In this document: positions 27,201 to 48,604 of the stretch, piece after piece
Numbering within the stretch: position 1 is the first letter of the stretch
How the letters are laid out: each line of letters starts with the position of its first letter
From: Anseranas semipalmata
Taxonomy: Eukaryota; Chordata; Aves; Anseriformes; Anseranatidae
Length of the DNA stretch: 64,000 bases
Reading direction: 5' to 3'
Assembly: GCA_013399115.1 (NCBI GenBank)
Contig: VXAA01005234.1
Location: forward strand, 1,120,054 to 1,184,053
Program-made: the position numbers and the translations under genes
The notes under the pieces: model-generated
The model's database searches: none
Seen by the model: only the letters and a program-made list of their open reading frames with translations
Told to the model about the DNA's origin: nothing

Positions 27201-29725
27201 AGAATCTATATAGAAGAGATTTTCCTTTAAAAAATGAGTTGTAAGGAAAAGTAAAACTTAATGACTTCTTTTTTATAATGAAATAGCATGCTTAAGGGTC
27301 ACTTATTTCACAAATGTAACATGATCTGGTTTTTGTGTGGTTGTTCTTTCTCGTTGAATTAGGTTCACCTTTTTGGAGCTTCTCTGGGAGGCTTTTTGGC
27401 TCAAAAATTTGCTGAGTACACACACAAATCTCCCAGAGTTCAATCTCTGATCCTATGTAATTCCTTTAGTGACACTTCCATCTTCAATCAGACATGGACA
27501 GCAAACAGGTAAGGAAGACAGAGACAAGCAATGAGATGGGTGGCATTAATGGTTTTTGTGATGAAGTGTCACACTGATCTGGTTGGACACGTTTCTAATC
27601 CGTTTCCAGCCTGCGTGGCTAATGGTGAGAGAAGTGAGGGGTGGAACAGTGTGACTTCTAAAGGCACGCCACAAAGGAAATAGAAGTTTTCACAATTAGG
27701 AGTGTGGAATTTGACAGCCTAGTCTTGTATTTATCTTTCCTGTGATCCTCTGAGGACGTGTGGTCAGATTTAAAAATTCTACCCGATTTCTAGCAAAACC
27801 CTTCAGAGTGAGGAAAGTTATTCACTATGTTTAAAATACACTCTTGCAAGCTTTTCAGAGCATTTCAAGCACCTAGCTGGAAGGTTTTCCATCTCTGTGC
27901 TCTCAAAGCTCTACAGTTTCATTTGAAATTTAAGCACAAAGTCTTTGCAAGAAGAGGGAGTGCTTACAGCAAAGCATCTTAATTCTGGAGTCTTGGGTGC
28001 TTGAGGATTGTTACATCTTGTTTCTGTTTTAGCTTTTGGCTGATGCCTGCTTTTATGCTGAAAAAAATTGTCCTTGGGAATTTTGCATCTGGTCCTGTAG
28101 ATCCTGAAATGGCTGATGGGATTGATTTCATGGTGGACAGGGTAGGTGTCTGTGTACTTCAATGGCTGTGATGTCAATCTCTGTGAAAGATTCACTTAGC
28201 AGACAGTGGAGGCTGTATAGATTTCTGCTGCTTTCTTCCTTTACTTACCCAGAAGTGAACAGTAAGGAATGGACCCTTAGCAGGTGTTGGCTGTCACAGC
28301 CCTTGCAATTTAACTGGTGCTGTGACTGTCTACCTTACTGTTCTGTTTATCTATGTGGATTAGAAGAGAGGAGGTTAAGAAATGGATGGAAAAGGAAAAA
28401 AAAGTGCTGGGATAACATCTATGGGCTATGCTCTGGAGGCAGGAGCAGCTAACTAAACATGTTTTAAGCATTTGTCTTGTGCAGTGAGATACTAAGTTGC
28501 AACTATAATTTTCATCTGAAGTGCAGTCATGTTTCCCTTAAAACTAAGGAGCTGACTTCTCTTTGGCTCTGTTATTACTATTGCATTAACTTCCTGCAGT
28601 GAAATATGTTGTTAACCAATATTTGTCTCTACTGAAAGCTGGAGAGTTTGGGCCAGAGTGAGCTTGCTTCAAGACTTACCCTCAACTGCCAGAACTCCTA
28701 TGTAGAACCTCATAAAATTCGAGACATCCCTGTAACTATTATGGATGTAAGTTTATCTCGGCTTAATCCTTTTTTTTAACACTGTTTCCTCCTCTTGGAA
28801 GGTGGAGCCTGGATATTGTGTTAGCAACTTAATAAATATTTGCAGAATCTAATTTTGTATTTAGATAAGCCTTCTGCTGACTGGACAACAATGATGTTTC
28901 TGTGTTAAATTACTGGATGTTCTGTGTAATAACACAGCCATATGTTTACATATCAGTGTCAGCTTTCTAGTTGTTGACGCCTAACTTGTTTGCTTGTTTT
29001 CTGTTTCATTAAAACTGTTCTAGGCAAGTTGACAGTTGCTTCTAAGAGCTGCGTATATCCAGCCTGATTTAATGAGCAGAATCTGACTAGATTCAGAATT
29101 AACCATTGTGACTTGTTACATAGGTGTTTGACCAGAGTGCGCTTTCAACTGAAGCAAAAGAAGAAATGTATAAGCTTTATCCTAATGCCAGAAGAGCTCA
29201 TCTCAAAACAGGAGGCAATTTCCCATATCTCTGCAGGAGTGCTGAGGTCAACCTATATATTCAAGTGAGTGTCTGCATTCAAACCCAATTTACTAACATG
29301 TATAGCTGGAACAGCAGCAGGAAACTTTTCCTGTGCTTATTTTTATTTCTTAACCTGCCTGAGCTCTGTTCACTCTATCTCGCAGATCGCTGGTACTGAA
29401 GAGCAGGGCTGAGAGCAGCCACATTCATCAAGGGTTGGCTTTGGGGGCTTGGCTGCTGCCTGTTTCCTCTGTCCTTTGTCTCAACTCTTGTATTCCAGTC
29501 CCTGATCTCATTCTCACAGAAAAACTACTCGGAAGGAATGTTTCTCTTACCAGATCATTATGCTTCTACACCAGTTTCAGTGTTATTTTCTATGTCCAAC
29601 AGATTCATTTACTGCAGTTCCATGGTACCCGGTATGCAGCCATTGATCCCTCTATGGTCAGCGCAGAAGAACTAGAAGTCCAAAAGATCAGTCTTCATAC
29701 CAGCAGTGAGCAAGAAGAACAGTAG
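21208..29725 (+). CDS. SPG21: SPG21, maspardin (alpha/beta-hydrolase-fold protein), complete coding region
   Basis: Maspardin is a cytosolic protein found on endosomal and trans-Golgi membranes; human loss of function causes the recessive spastic paraplegia Mast syndrome. It has the alpha/beta-hydrolase fold, but no enzyme activity is established. Coding exons are 21208-21270, 25670-25831, 26688-26768, 27363-27508, 28033-28141, 28639-28746, 29124-29264 and 29603-29725. All introns are GT-AG and the frame is continuous for 310 residues (human about 308). Visible motifs are the N-terminal [13 protein letters not shown], the acidic VDDDDSK strand, [13 protein letters not shown], the GASLGG nucleophile elbow (Ser109) and the C-terminal EELEVQK. 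The chosen ATG follows an acceptor-proximal 5' UTR of 31 bases and matches the family N-terminus. The gene converges on ANKDD1A. It shows no frameshift or missing motif. Confidence 0.97.
21271..25669 (+). other. SPG21 intron between coding exons 1 and 2, 4.4 kb
   Basis: A GC-rich patch lies at about 21340-21720 and poly-T runs at 24183-24200 and 24240-24266. A 165-codon open frame on the minus strand (23347-23844) resembles no family I know. No exon of another gene was recognised. Confidence 0.7.
24183..24266. repeat. Two poly-T tracts
   Basis: T runs at about 24183-24198 and 24240-24266 in the SPG21 intron; they could be the tails of lost retroposed copies. Confidence 0.7.
25670..25831 (+). 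CDS. SPG21: SPG21 coding exon 2
   Basis: 162 nt, residues 22-75. It contains [20 protein letters not shown], then [19 protein letters not shown] and [10 protein letters not shown], the first strands of the hydrolase fold. The donor is GCT|gtgagt, phase 0. Confidence 0.95.
26688..26768 (+). CDS. SPG21: SPG21 coding exon 3
   Basis: 81 nt, residues 76-102: [16 protein letters not shown], then [11 protein letters not shown]. Acceptor ttattttag, donor AAA|gtgagt. Confidence 0.95.
27363..27508 (+). CDS. SPG21: SPG21 coding exon 4 with nucleophile elbow
   Basis: 146 nt, residues 103-150 plus two bases. [16 protein letters not shown] carries the GxSxG motif with Ser109. It is followed by [18 protein letters not shown]. 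The donor is AACAG|gtaagg. Confidence 0.95.
28033..28141 (+). CDS. SPG21: SPG21 coding exon 5
   Basis: 109 nt, residues 151-187: [18 protein letters not shown], then [14 protein letters not shown]. Phase 2 to phase 0; donor AGG|gtaggt. Confidence 0.95.
28639..28746 (+). CDS. SPG21: SPG21 coding exon 6
   Basis: 108 nt, residues 188-223: [18 protein letters not shown], then [16 protein letters not shown]. The acceptor is gaaag|CTGGAG and the donor GAT|gtaagt. Confidence 0.94.
29124..29264 (+). CDS. SPG21: SPG21 coding exon 7
   Basis: 141 nt, residues 224-270: [18 protein letters not shown] through [18 protein letters not shown]. The donor is CAA|gtgagt. Confidence 0.95.
29603..29725 (+). CDS. 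SPG21: SPG21 coding exon 8 with stop
   Basis: Residues 271-310 and TAG at 29723-29725: [18 protein letters not shown], then EELEVQK and a species-variable tail ending in EEQ. The acceptor is gtccaacag. Confidence 0.95.
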   Translation: MHLLQFHGTRYAAIDPSMVSAEELEVQKISLHTSSEQEEQ

Positions 29726-29872
29726 GTTTCTGACTGCCAGTGAAAATGAGGAATCAGTTTGGTGGTCTTCCTGTGTACAATCGTCTGTTCCCACTCTGCC
29801 TTTTTTCTTGTGTTAGCCGATTATCACTGTGTGATTCCAACAGGATCAATAGTCAGTGAATTACCCGCGGAC

Positions 29873-29878
29873 AATAAA
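29873..29878 (+). terminator. SPG21 proximal polyadenylation signal
   Basis: AATAAA 148 bases after the stop. It would give a short 3' UTR. Confidence 0.5.
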
Positions 29879-30220
29879 CCTTCAACAATGTAATGGAATA
29901 TCTCTTTAACTTTTAGTCTTTGAATTCAAGAAAGTATCTTTGAAGACTACAGTTTTAAAAACAAAGACATTTTTGCTACCAAAGTCTTCACTATCATGCT
30001 CTTGAACAGAACAGTATTTCTTTTTATATTTTCACTCAGCTGTATATATTGCCACATGCAGGTTGTGTACTTATAAGCTGACATATTTTTGTTAAATATT
30101 TTGTTTAAAAGATGTTAAGTGCCAATGTTGCCATCACTTATTTGCTTCATATGTTGTGTTGCAAGTTAGTTTCTATTTGAAATTTTTAACTTTCTTGCTA
30201 GCTGTTTAAAAATGGTTTTC

Positions 30221-30226
30221 AATAAA
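30221..30226 (+). terminator. SPG21 main polyadenylation signal
   Basis: AATAAA about 500 bases after the stop, with GT-rich sequence following (tgcctcttgtattg), consistent with cleavage near 30240. Confidence 0.65.
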
Positions 30227-30429
30227 ACTTCAAGTTCACAAGTGCCTCTTGTATTGACTACAAGAGAACAGTAGTGTAGGTTACTGCAGTCTTGGTTTAT
30301 CTCCACAGATACCTTTAGAAGTTTAAAAAAAAAAAGGTATGTTCTGCTTGAATTTGCCTCTTGTATTGAACAGTTTTAATTATAAGGTTGCACTGAGTTA
30401 GCTCTGAGTAAGAATTATGTAATATTTTT

Positions 30430-30435
30430 AATAAA
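30430..30435 (+). terminator. SPG21 distal polyadenylation signal (possible)
   Basis: A third AATAAA on the plus strand, only about 50 bases from the minus-strand signal of ANKDD1A. Confidence 0.4.
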
Positions 30436-30479
30436 GAATGACTAAGACATAATGTGTGAATTTAAAGGTAAAATTCTGA

Positions 30480-30485
30480 TTTATT
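30480..30485 (-). terminator. ANKDD1A polyadenylation signal
   Basis: TTTATT on the plus strand, AATAAA on the minus strand, about 880 bases beyond the ANKDD1A stop. It is the only canonical hexamer I saw between 31362 and 30450 on that strand. Confidence 0.55.
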
Positions 30486-31361
30486 GAAATACAGACATCA
30501 CTTCCCCTTGAAACACTCTAAAAATACAAAAACTTAAAAGACAAATCAGTGTTTATGAAAACTGTCTGTTCTTATCAGAGGCTGTATAAAATAACCAATG
30601 ACAACCTCTTTGAGTCGAAACAGTAAAATCCGCGCAGCAACGCTGTGGACAAGAGTATCAGCCTTCAGGCAGTCTTAACAAGTTCACTCTTCTGTTTTTG
30701 TCTCTTAGATGAGTGGAGCTATCTATATTCTAAGGTAAAGAAGATTTTCAAGTGGCAACCTAGGGATTAAAGAAGTTACCCATTTGATTTATAAATATTA
30801 CACTAATGTACATTAATGTTCTTCTCTTTAAAGATCATAACCCTTAAGGACCAAATAGTTGTCTTGACTTTTCTGAACAAACTCCCAAGCTAAGAGGGAA
30901 GTTGAGAACAAATCTAAGACACGAGTGCTAGACAAAAACAAAAAAGGTATGTAAAGAACACTCCTGAAAACAAAGGCTTTCCCCTCAGCTTATAAAATTG
31001 ACAGTTAAAAGTCTATATACAAAAATGTGATGCAAACAAGTTACAGTAAAATATTGTAGTATATCCTGATACTGAGTCACATCATGGCAAGTGAGACTTA
31101 CCTCTTATTACAGTATCCAGAACATACAGAATACCCAATAAAATCTGACTTCTGTATAAAGAGGCATTTTAGACTGCTACTGTTTGCTGATATCCTCATA
31201 GTTTCAGACCAAGAAAGAAGCAGCAGTGATGTCAGCTTTTTATGACAAGAAGCCAGTAAGTTACAGCTGCCTTCTGGTAAGTAACAGAGCAAGTGTTTTT
31301 CCTGTAGCTCTTAAGAAAGCTGATGATACATCAGTTAAGGAACCACTGGTACCCTTCAGGT
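30486..31361 (-). other. ANKDD1A 3' UTR (probable)
   Basis: Sequence between the stop codon in the last exon and the polyadenylation signal. It is AT-rich with no coding signal. Confidence 0.5.
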
Positions 31362-42481
<11,120 letters not shown>

Positions 42482-45400
42482 CTGCAGCAGAGACAGAAGA
42501 GCTGGCATCGAAACAGCGCGGGCAAAGAGCACGGAGCAGCATGCCCCAACAAACCTCCCCTTCAGCTCACCAGCCCTAGTGGCATCAAGGAAGGAAGACT
42601 GCAGAAAGATTCTTCCAGCAAGAATCCCAGCCCTACAGATGCTGGCATGTTTGCTGGATTTGTCTTCTCCCACTGTCTCCCCTTCCCTAAGCACCCCTGT
42701 GCCACATCAGTGCTCTTCCAGTTCTACCAGCTTCTCTTCTAACTCAGTGTCTCCTGTTTGCATGAATTTGTTCCAGCCCCAAAACCTTTCGATCCATTAG
42801 GTCTGTCATCCTCCAAGGCCCGGAGGTGGTGTGAGGACTCAAGCAGAACACACAGACCCTTCCCTCCGTCCCTGCATTTACATCCTGCTGCTTTACAAAG
42901 ATGCCCTTACACGTGGTCCTGCTGTCTTGCAACCTGAATCAGCCAAGCAGCACACAACCTCTAGTCTGGCTGTGATTAGTGTTGCATCTCTTAATAGACC
43001 GTGGCAGTTCTGCACATAATTTACACAAATGGCCGTATTTGTCCTGCATAGCTAGGCACAATTTAAGGGTATTTACTCTTCATGCTGGGCCTTGCCTCAG
43101 CAATCTTCTCCTTGATCGAACAAACCTTCCTGCCAAGAAATGAGAGCAATGTGACTGTGGGCCTGCTGCAGCCTGACAGGGAGGCTCTCAAGGTTTTTGG
43201 CAAGGCTGGTGCCAGTCTTTGTTGGACTCAGTCTCTGCCTAATGCTTTTGGGGAATTCTTTAGAGAAGTGATTGAGTCAGACCCTCAGCCTGTCACATCC
43301 TGCTGGAGAGCTGGCACAGATGCTCTGCTCTCTTCTATTCTTCTCCAGATCTCAGGCTGCTGTTTGAGGATAGCGGGGAATCAATGCAACTTTCATTTGT
43401 TGTTTTTCCCCTGGTGAAGAATATATGCTTGTGTCAACCAAATCTGTTCAAGTTTTAACCCGAACATAAGTCTATACATGATTCTTCACTCACACTCTTG
43501 CTGCTGCCTTGCACACCTCATCCTCACTTTCAAACTTTGTCTTTATAAGCACTTCCTGATTCATTATAGGATTGTACAGGATTGTCACTCTTGGGAGAAC
43601 AACTGTCCTCTATACTTTGCTCTGTACCACAAAAGGTGTCCCAGTCTGTGAAAAGGTCTTTGCAGGTGAACAGCTGCAAGTTCTGTACAGGATAACAAAT
43701 CCAAATTCACACTGCAAATGCAGAGCATCAGCAAATTGGTCCTGCTTATGCTCAAGCAAAACAACCCCCAAGCAGCTCTGCTCTCCAAAAGTTCCCACAG
43801 CCCAGTGACTGCAGGAGCAACAAGGCTGCCTGCCTTAACCAAAAATCAACCCCCAGAAAACCCAGCAGATGAGAAGGAAGAGCTGGCCTAGGTGGGGGTG
43901 GTTTTGCTCAGATATTTTGTCTATATAGATGAAGTCTGAGGATGTTGAAAGGCAAATGATGCCAAGCAGGTTCTCAGCTGTGTAAATCAATGTAATTCTA
44001 CTCACTTCACTGCTGATCTAGATATGGATAAGCCTCTGCCTTAGCATTATCTGATGCATAATCCACTTGTGAACATCTTCTGTTAATTCTACGTGGCTGC
44101 ATACATATAGGCATAACACTTCATTAATACTGAGAAAATGTTACCAACTGGAGACTAACCGTAAGCCATAAAAAGGCATCAAAACATTTTATTGTCCCTG
44201 TTCCATCACATTCAGGAGATAAACAAGAGACTTCCAGTCTAAATAGCACTACCCCATTTCTCTCTGTAGGGCACAGAAGAAAGGCGTCCCTACTGTGGAC
44301 TCCTAGGGCAGCAGAGGTATAACATCATCCTCCAACTTCTGTTTCTCTTACCTTCAAACAAAAAGCTCTCTCTCAAGAGAAACACGAATAACACAAATCT
44401 TAATACCAGACAGGATCATTCAAGACCACTGGACCTGATGCTTCACTGAAGGCAGTACATTTGGATGCTGATTTATGTAACAAAAGAGGATTTTCTGTAC
44501 TGTATATTGAGCCCCTGTTCTGATCTGGTCAGGTATGTTAATGGGACTGCATTTCCACACCACATGGACACTTCATCTGAGAGGAAATACTAGGAAAGAA
44601 ATGAATTCTTATATTTTATGAACACACAAAGCACCAGCTGACTTGCCAAGAGATGCCAAACCGTCACTTGACTTATTCTTTCCTCCACCTGCCATGATGC
44701 AGTAACAAACCTTGCATTGCTGAGGCTGCAGAACCTGAAATTTATTTGTTTTCAGCAACATATGGGAAACAACTTGATGGACTGAGTTTCCTCCTCAGCA
44801 TCCACACTGTGGAAATTAGCCCTGTAAATGTAGGTACACTCCTCATTGTGGCATGCACCCACCCAATAGGCAGCATTTCAGTACGTATTTAGCAGTTGTT
44901 CCTACTCTTTTGAGTTTGGGTACTGGGCTATTTCATACCTTATGGTACTGAATATGAATTCAGTTATCCCAAACAACCCTGAAAACCATTTAAATGATTT
45001 ATCCTCAGTGCAATGCACCGAATCACAGACAGTTCATTATGCAAGAGATTTAAAAAAAGCAGCAAAGGAGAAGAAACGCATGCACAGAAACGTGCTAAAA
45101 CTGCCTGCCTGCCTCCACCTGAGCCTGCAGGACACAAAGACAACCCAGGACGGGCAGCGACCGGCAGCGAAATGAGGCCGAAACGCAGAACTGGGGTACT
45201 GGCATTACTGGCAGCACCTTAGGGGTGCTTCGGGGCAAAAGCAATCTCTATTCCTAGCTGGGTTATACACCTAGCTTATTTCTGAATGGAATTTTGCATG
45301 TTTTATTATTCTTTAAAGCATTTCCGGGAGGCGGGAGAGGATATCAGAGGGGAATTCGAATTGGACTTCTCATTGTTCTTAAAATCATCGCCGGGACGGG

Positions 45401-45500
45401 GTTAGGGGGGTGGTCGGTGCGTGAGGGGAACCCGCAGCAACCCCGCTGAGCCCCCTCAGCCGCCCCCAGAGCGCGCAGCGGGCCCGGGGAGGCCGGCGCC
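42482..45500 (-). other. Probable ANKDD1A intron 1 / 5' region
   Basis: About 3 kb between exon 2 and the gap. I found no exon ending in phase 1 with a start codon that resembles the human N-terminus. The last 200 bases (45330-45500) become CpG-rich, consistent with a promoter entering the gap. Confidence 0.5.
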
Positions 45501-46180
45501 NNNNNNNNNNNNNNNNNNNNNNNNNNNNNNNNNNNNNNNNNNNNNNNNNNNNNNNNNNNNNNNNNNNNNNNNNNNNNNNNNNNNNNNNNNNNNNNNNNNN
45601 NNNNNNNNNNNNNNNNNNNNNNNNNNNNNNNNNNNNNNNNNNNNNNNNNNNNNNNNNNNNNNNNNNNNNNNNNNNNNNNNNNNNNNNNNNNNNNNNNNNN
45701 NNNNNNNNNNNNNNNNNNNNNNNNNNNNNNNNNNNNNNNNNNNNNNNNNNNNNNNNNNNNNNNNNNNNNNNNNNNNNNNNNNNNNNNNNNNNNNNNNNNN
45801 NNNNNNNNNNNNNNNNNNNNNNNNNNNNNNNNNNNNNNNNNNNNNNNNNNNNNNNNNNNNNNNNNNNNNNNNNNNNNNNNNNNNNNNNNNNNNNNNNNNN
45901 NNNNNNNNNNNNNNNNNNNNNNNNNNNNNNNNNNNNNNNNNNNNNNNNNNNNNNNNNNNNNNNNNNNNNNNNNNNNNNNNNNNNNNNNNNNNNNNNNNNN
46001 NNNNNNNNNNNNNNNNNNNNNNNNNNNNNNNNNNNNNNNNNNNNNNNNNNNNNNNNNNNNNNNNNNNNNNNNNNNNNNNNNNNNNNNNNNNNNNNNNNNN
46101 NNNNNNNNNNNNNNNNNNNNNNNNNNNNNNNNNNNNNNNNNNNNNNNNNNNNNNNNNNNNNNNNNNNNNNNNNNNNNNNN
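45330..46180 (-). promoter_or_regulatory. Probable CpG-island promoter of ANKDD1A, mostly lost in a gap
   Basis: GC- and CpG-rich sequence at 45390-45500 is followed by 680 N (45501-46180), and AT-richer sequence resumes after it. GC-rich first exons are commonly lost in bird assemblies. The position upstream of exon 2 fits. Confidence 0.45.
45501..46180. other. Assembly gap (680 N)
   Basis: A run of N bordered on the left by CpG-rich sequence. Any apparent open frame through it is an artefact. Confidence 1.
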
Positions 46181-46397
46181 ATTCTGTGGGAAATATGGGG
46201 TGGGTTGTTTTCTTTTTCCTGAAAGCAAGGTTTAGGGTTTGGCATTTTCTGGTGGCACTCACTTACCACATGGCCCAGGCACAGCAGTGGATGCAGAAGG
46301 GGGTAAAAGTGCTCTTCACTCAGGGTTTTAGCTGATGTTCTTCTGTTTCAGCATCTGGGTCTGTCTTTAATTTTCTTTTCTATTTTGAAAATTCTAG

Positions 46398-46466
46398 GAG
46401 GAAGCAACCAGGCACTGGTTGAGCTGAGGCTGGGGAAGGATCAGATCTGTCTTGGGGAGGTCTGAG
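46398..46466 (+). ncRNA. Exon-like interval, possible lncRNA exon
   Basis: A strong pyrimidine-rich acceptor (ctattttgaaaattctag), 69 bases, then a consensus donor GAG|gtaagt. All three frames contain a stop, so it could not be an internal coding exon. It lies 217 bases beyond the gap that probably holds a promoter. Confidence 0.2.
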
Positions 46467-47663
46467 GTAAGTGGAAAAAACAGGGTCCAAAGCAGCCAGT
46501 TTGTGGGTGGGTACAAAGAAATTACAAAGCCGGGTGCTTGGTCCTGTCAGTGGTGTCCCACCACCATGCAAATCCAAGCTGCAGAGGTGCTGCTGCCTTT
46601 TCACAAGGACCAGGTAGTGACTGTTCTGGCAGCACATCTCGCCCGAAGCTACATGAGAGCCGATTTTTCTGCCACGGACATTTCAATTCAACCTGTATAA
46701 GGTCTCTGAAGTGGGTCTGGCCCTCACAGCTTTCTTGCCATATCTAATTTGTCAGGGTAAATGTGGCACACGAGTGTTCTCTGGGATATGTCTGAGCAGC
46801 TGCCGGCTAACTGACAACGGCTGTTCCTCAGGAGCGAGGTGCTCGCTGTTTGAGGTCTATATCAGAGTGGTAAGCTACAGCTGCTACTGAAACAAGGCCT
46901 TAGTTGTTGGTTTACATAGAGCAGACATTTTGAAGCAAGACTGCATTGCAGAACAGCCTCTGGTGGCAACCTCCGACCCGTCCTGGAAACCCGCTGGTAG
47001 ACTCAAAGGGTTCAGAGCTTGTCCAGTTCAGCATGCTTTACCCAGACCTTGTCAAATTACTTTGTACATCTTCTACCCTGTAAAAGGTGTCCCAGGTTCC
47101 TCCCTTACTTTTCTCCCACCCCCATTTCCAACAATTTAGCATTGAAAAAAACAGTCGAAATCATCTAGCTGAGGACTGCATGTTGGAGCTTTCACCGTGT
47201 CATTTGCTGGCAACGTCTGCTAAATCCTGCCGCCTGCTGGCCCTGCCTGCTCAGTGGTACAGGGAGCCTAGGCAGATGCTCTGAAGTACTCTGACCCCAT
47301 GTTTTTGACTTAAATGACATGTCCTTACGCTTTCTAGGGTTTCCTGTGTTTGCTTGCAGTCTGTCTTGCCTTTAATGTGTGGTGACACCTTGAGTGACAT
47401 GTTGGCTTGATTGAGGAAGTGCTGCTGTTTGTTGACCTTCAAATACACAGGAAGGTGGTGTGGAGAGATAGGAATAACCTGTCCTGCAAACCCAGAATAG
47501 TCAGGACTGGAAGCATGAGCTTAAATCACGGTAGGCAGGGCTTTGGCTTCTCTCATGTATAGCTTTCCAGTGGCCAAGGCAGCAAAGGGGAATAAACTGC
47601 ATGAAGGGGGGGTTCTTTGCAGGTGGTCACAGGGGAGAGGGGCCCGTCTCAGGACAGGAGAAA

Positions 47664-47705
47664 TGACCTTGCAAGGACCCTTCTAGCCCTACTACTCTGA
47701 TTTCT
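47664..47705 (+). mobile_element. CR1-like LINE 3' end fragment
   Basis: gaccttgcaaggacccttct followed by agccctactactctgattt resembles the conserved 3' end of avian CR1 elements (ggtcccttccaa... tattctatgattct). Very short and diverged. Confidence 0.45.
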
Positions 47706-48527
47706 CTGCTTAGTCCCTGCAGCATCAGATTTGCATTCCCTCCCTGTACCATGCCGACCTGCAGGGCTCTGTCAGACTTCACCCTTGTCCTGGGCCCCTC
47801 TCTCCTCCTCAGAAGGAATCCCTGGAGGAGTCATCTCTCCGTGCTCTCCAGCCGTGCTGGACCGCAGGTGTTGGCTGAGAGCACACACACATCAGGGCGA
47901 CCACACGAGGGTGCCAGTGCCGTTTACCTGCCGCGATTTGCTGCTGTGAGCGATGAACTCCGGGCTGCAGCTGGGGCTGCTCCCCGGGCTCAGGCCAGTC
48001 TTGGGGGACACTGCTGTCCTGGGGACCCTTGTGCAGGTCTTTGCTGCTGCTGCGAGAGAGCATGGAGAGATGCAATGAGGCACGCCCAAAGTCAAGTCAG
48101 CGTCCACGGCAATGCGGAGATGTAGAGACCAGCTGCTGACAGAGAAACGTCCTTCTGCAGGCACAGCTACGCCTTGTGCAGGGACACCAGAACTGACTTC
48201 AGTGCTGGGCTGAGCCATCGGTTTCCATCCCATCGGAGGCACGCTGCCGAGGGCTGTGTAGCCAAGCGCTGCGCTGATGCAGCTGTCTTGCTGCAAGGGC
48301 CATTGGCAGCGGTTGCAGCTGTGAAACGGAGAGGGCTGCCTCTCGCCCCAGTAGACCCTAGGCTCTTGAGCAATCACAGATTGCGTGGGGGTCTATGGTT
48401 AGCTGCTGGTCTTAGAGCTTTGGATTTGTGTTTTGTTTTCCTTTTGTTCAAATTGAATTAAAAAAAAAAAAAACCTTCTCTGGTAGGAAAAGCAAACATA
48501 AGGGCTGTCTGGATACAGGGGAAGCCC

Positions 48528-48604
48528 TTCTGTACAATAGCTCAGTGGGTAGAGCATCCTCCCCTAGGAAAGGGAAAAGCTAGGTTTGATCCTTGCCTCT
48601 GCCT
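48528..48604 (+). repeat. tRNA-derived relic (tRNA pseudogene or SINE head)
   Basis: An intact A-box-like D arm TAGCTCAGTGGGTAGAGCA (48538-48556) and a B-box-like GGTTTGATCC (48583-48592) start 45 bases apart, the spacing of a tRNA gene. The anticodon arm and T stem do not pair well and no acceptor stem closes, so it is not a working tRNA. Confidence 0.6.

Noticed and set aside
45344..46335. Frames of about 300 codons on both strands around 45.4-46.3 kb
   Set aside because: They consist mostly of the assembly gap.
48528..48604. Functional tRNA gene
   Set aside because: A and B boxes are present, but the acceptor, anticodon and T stems do not pair.
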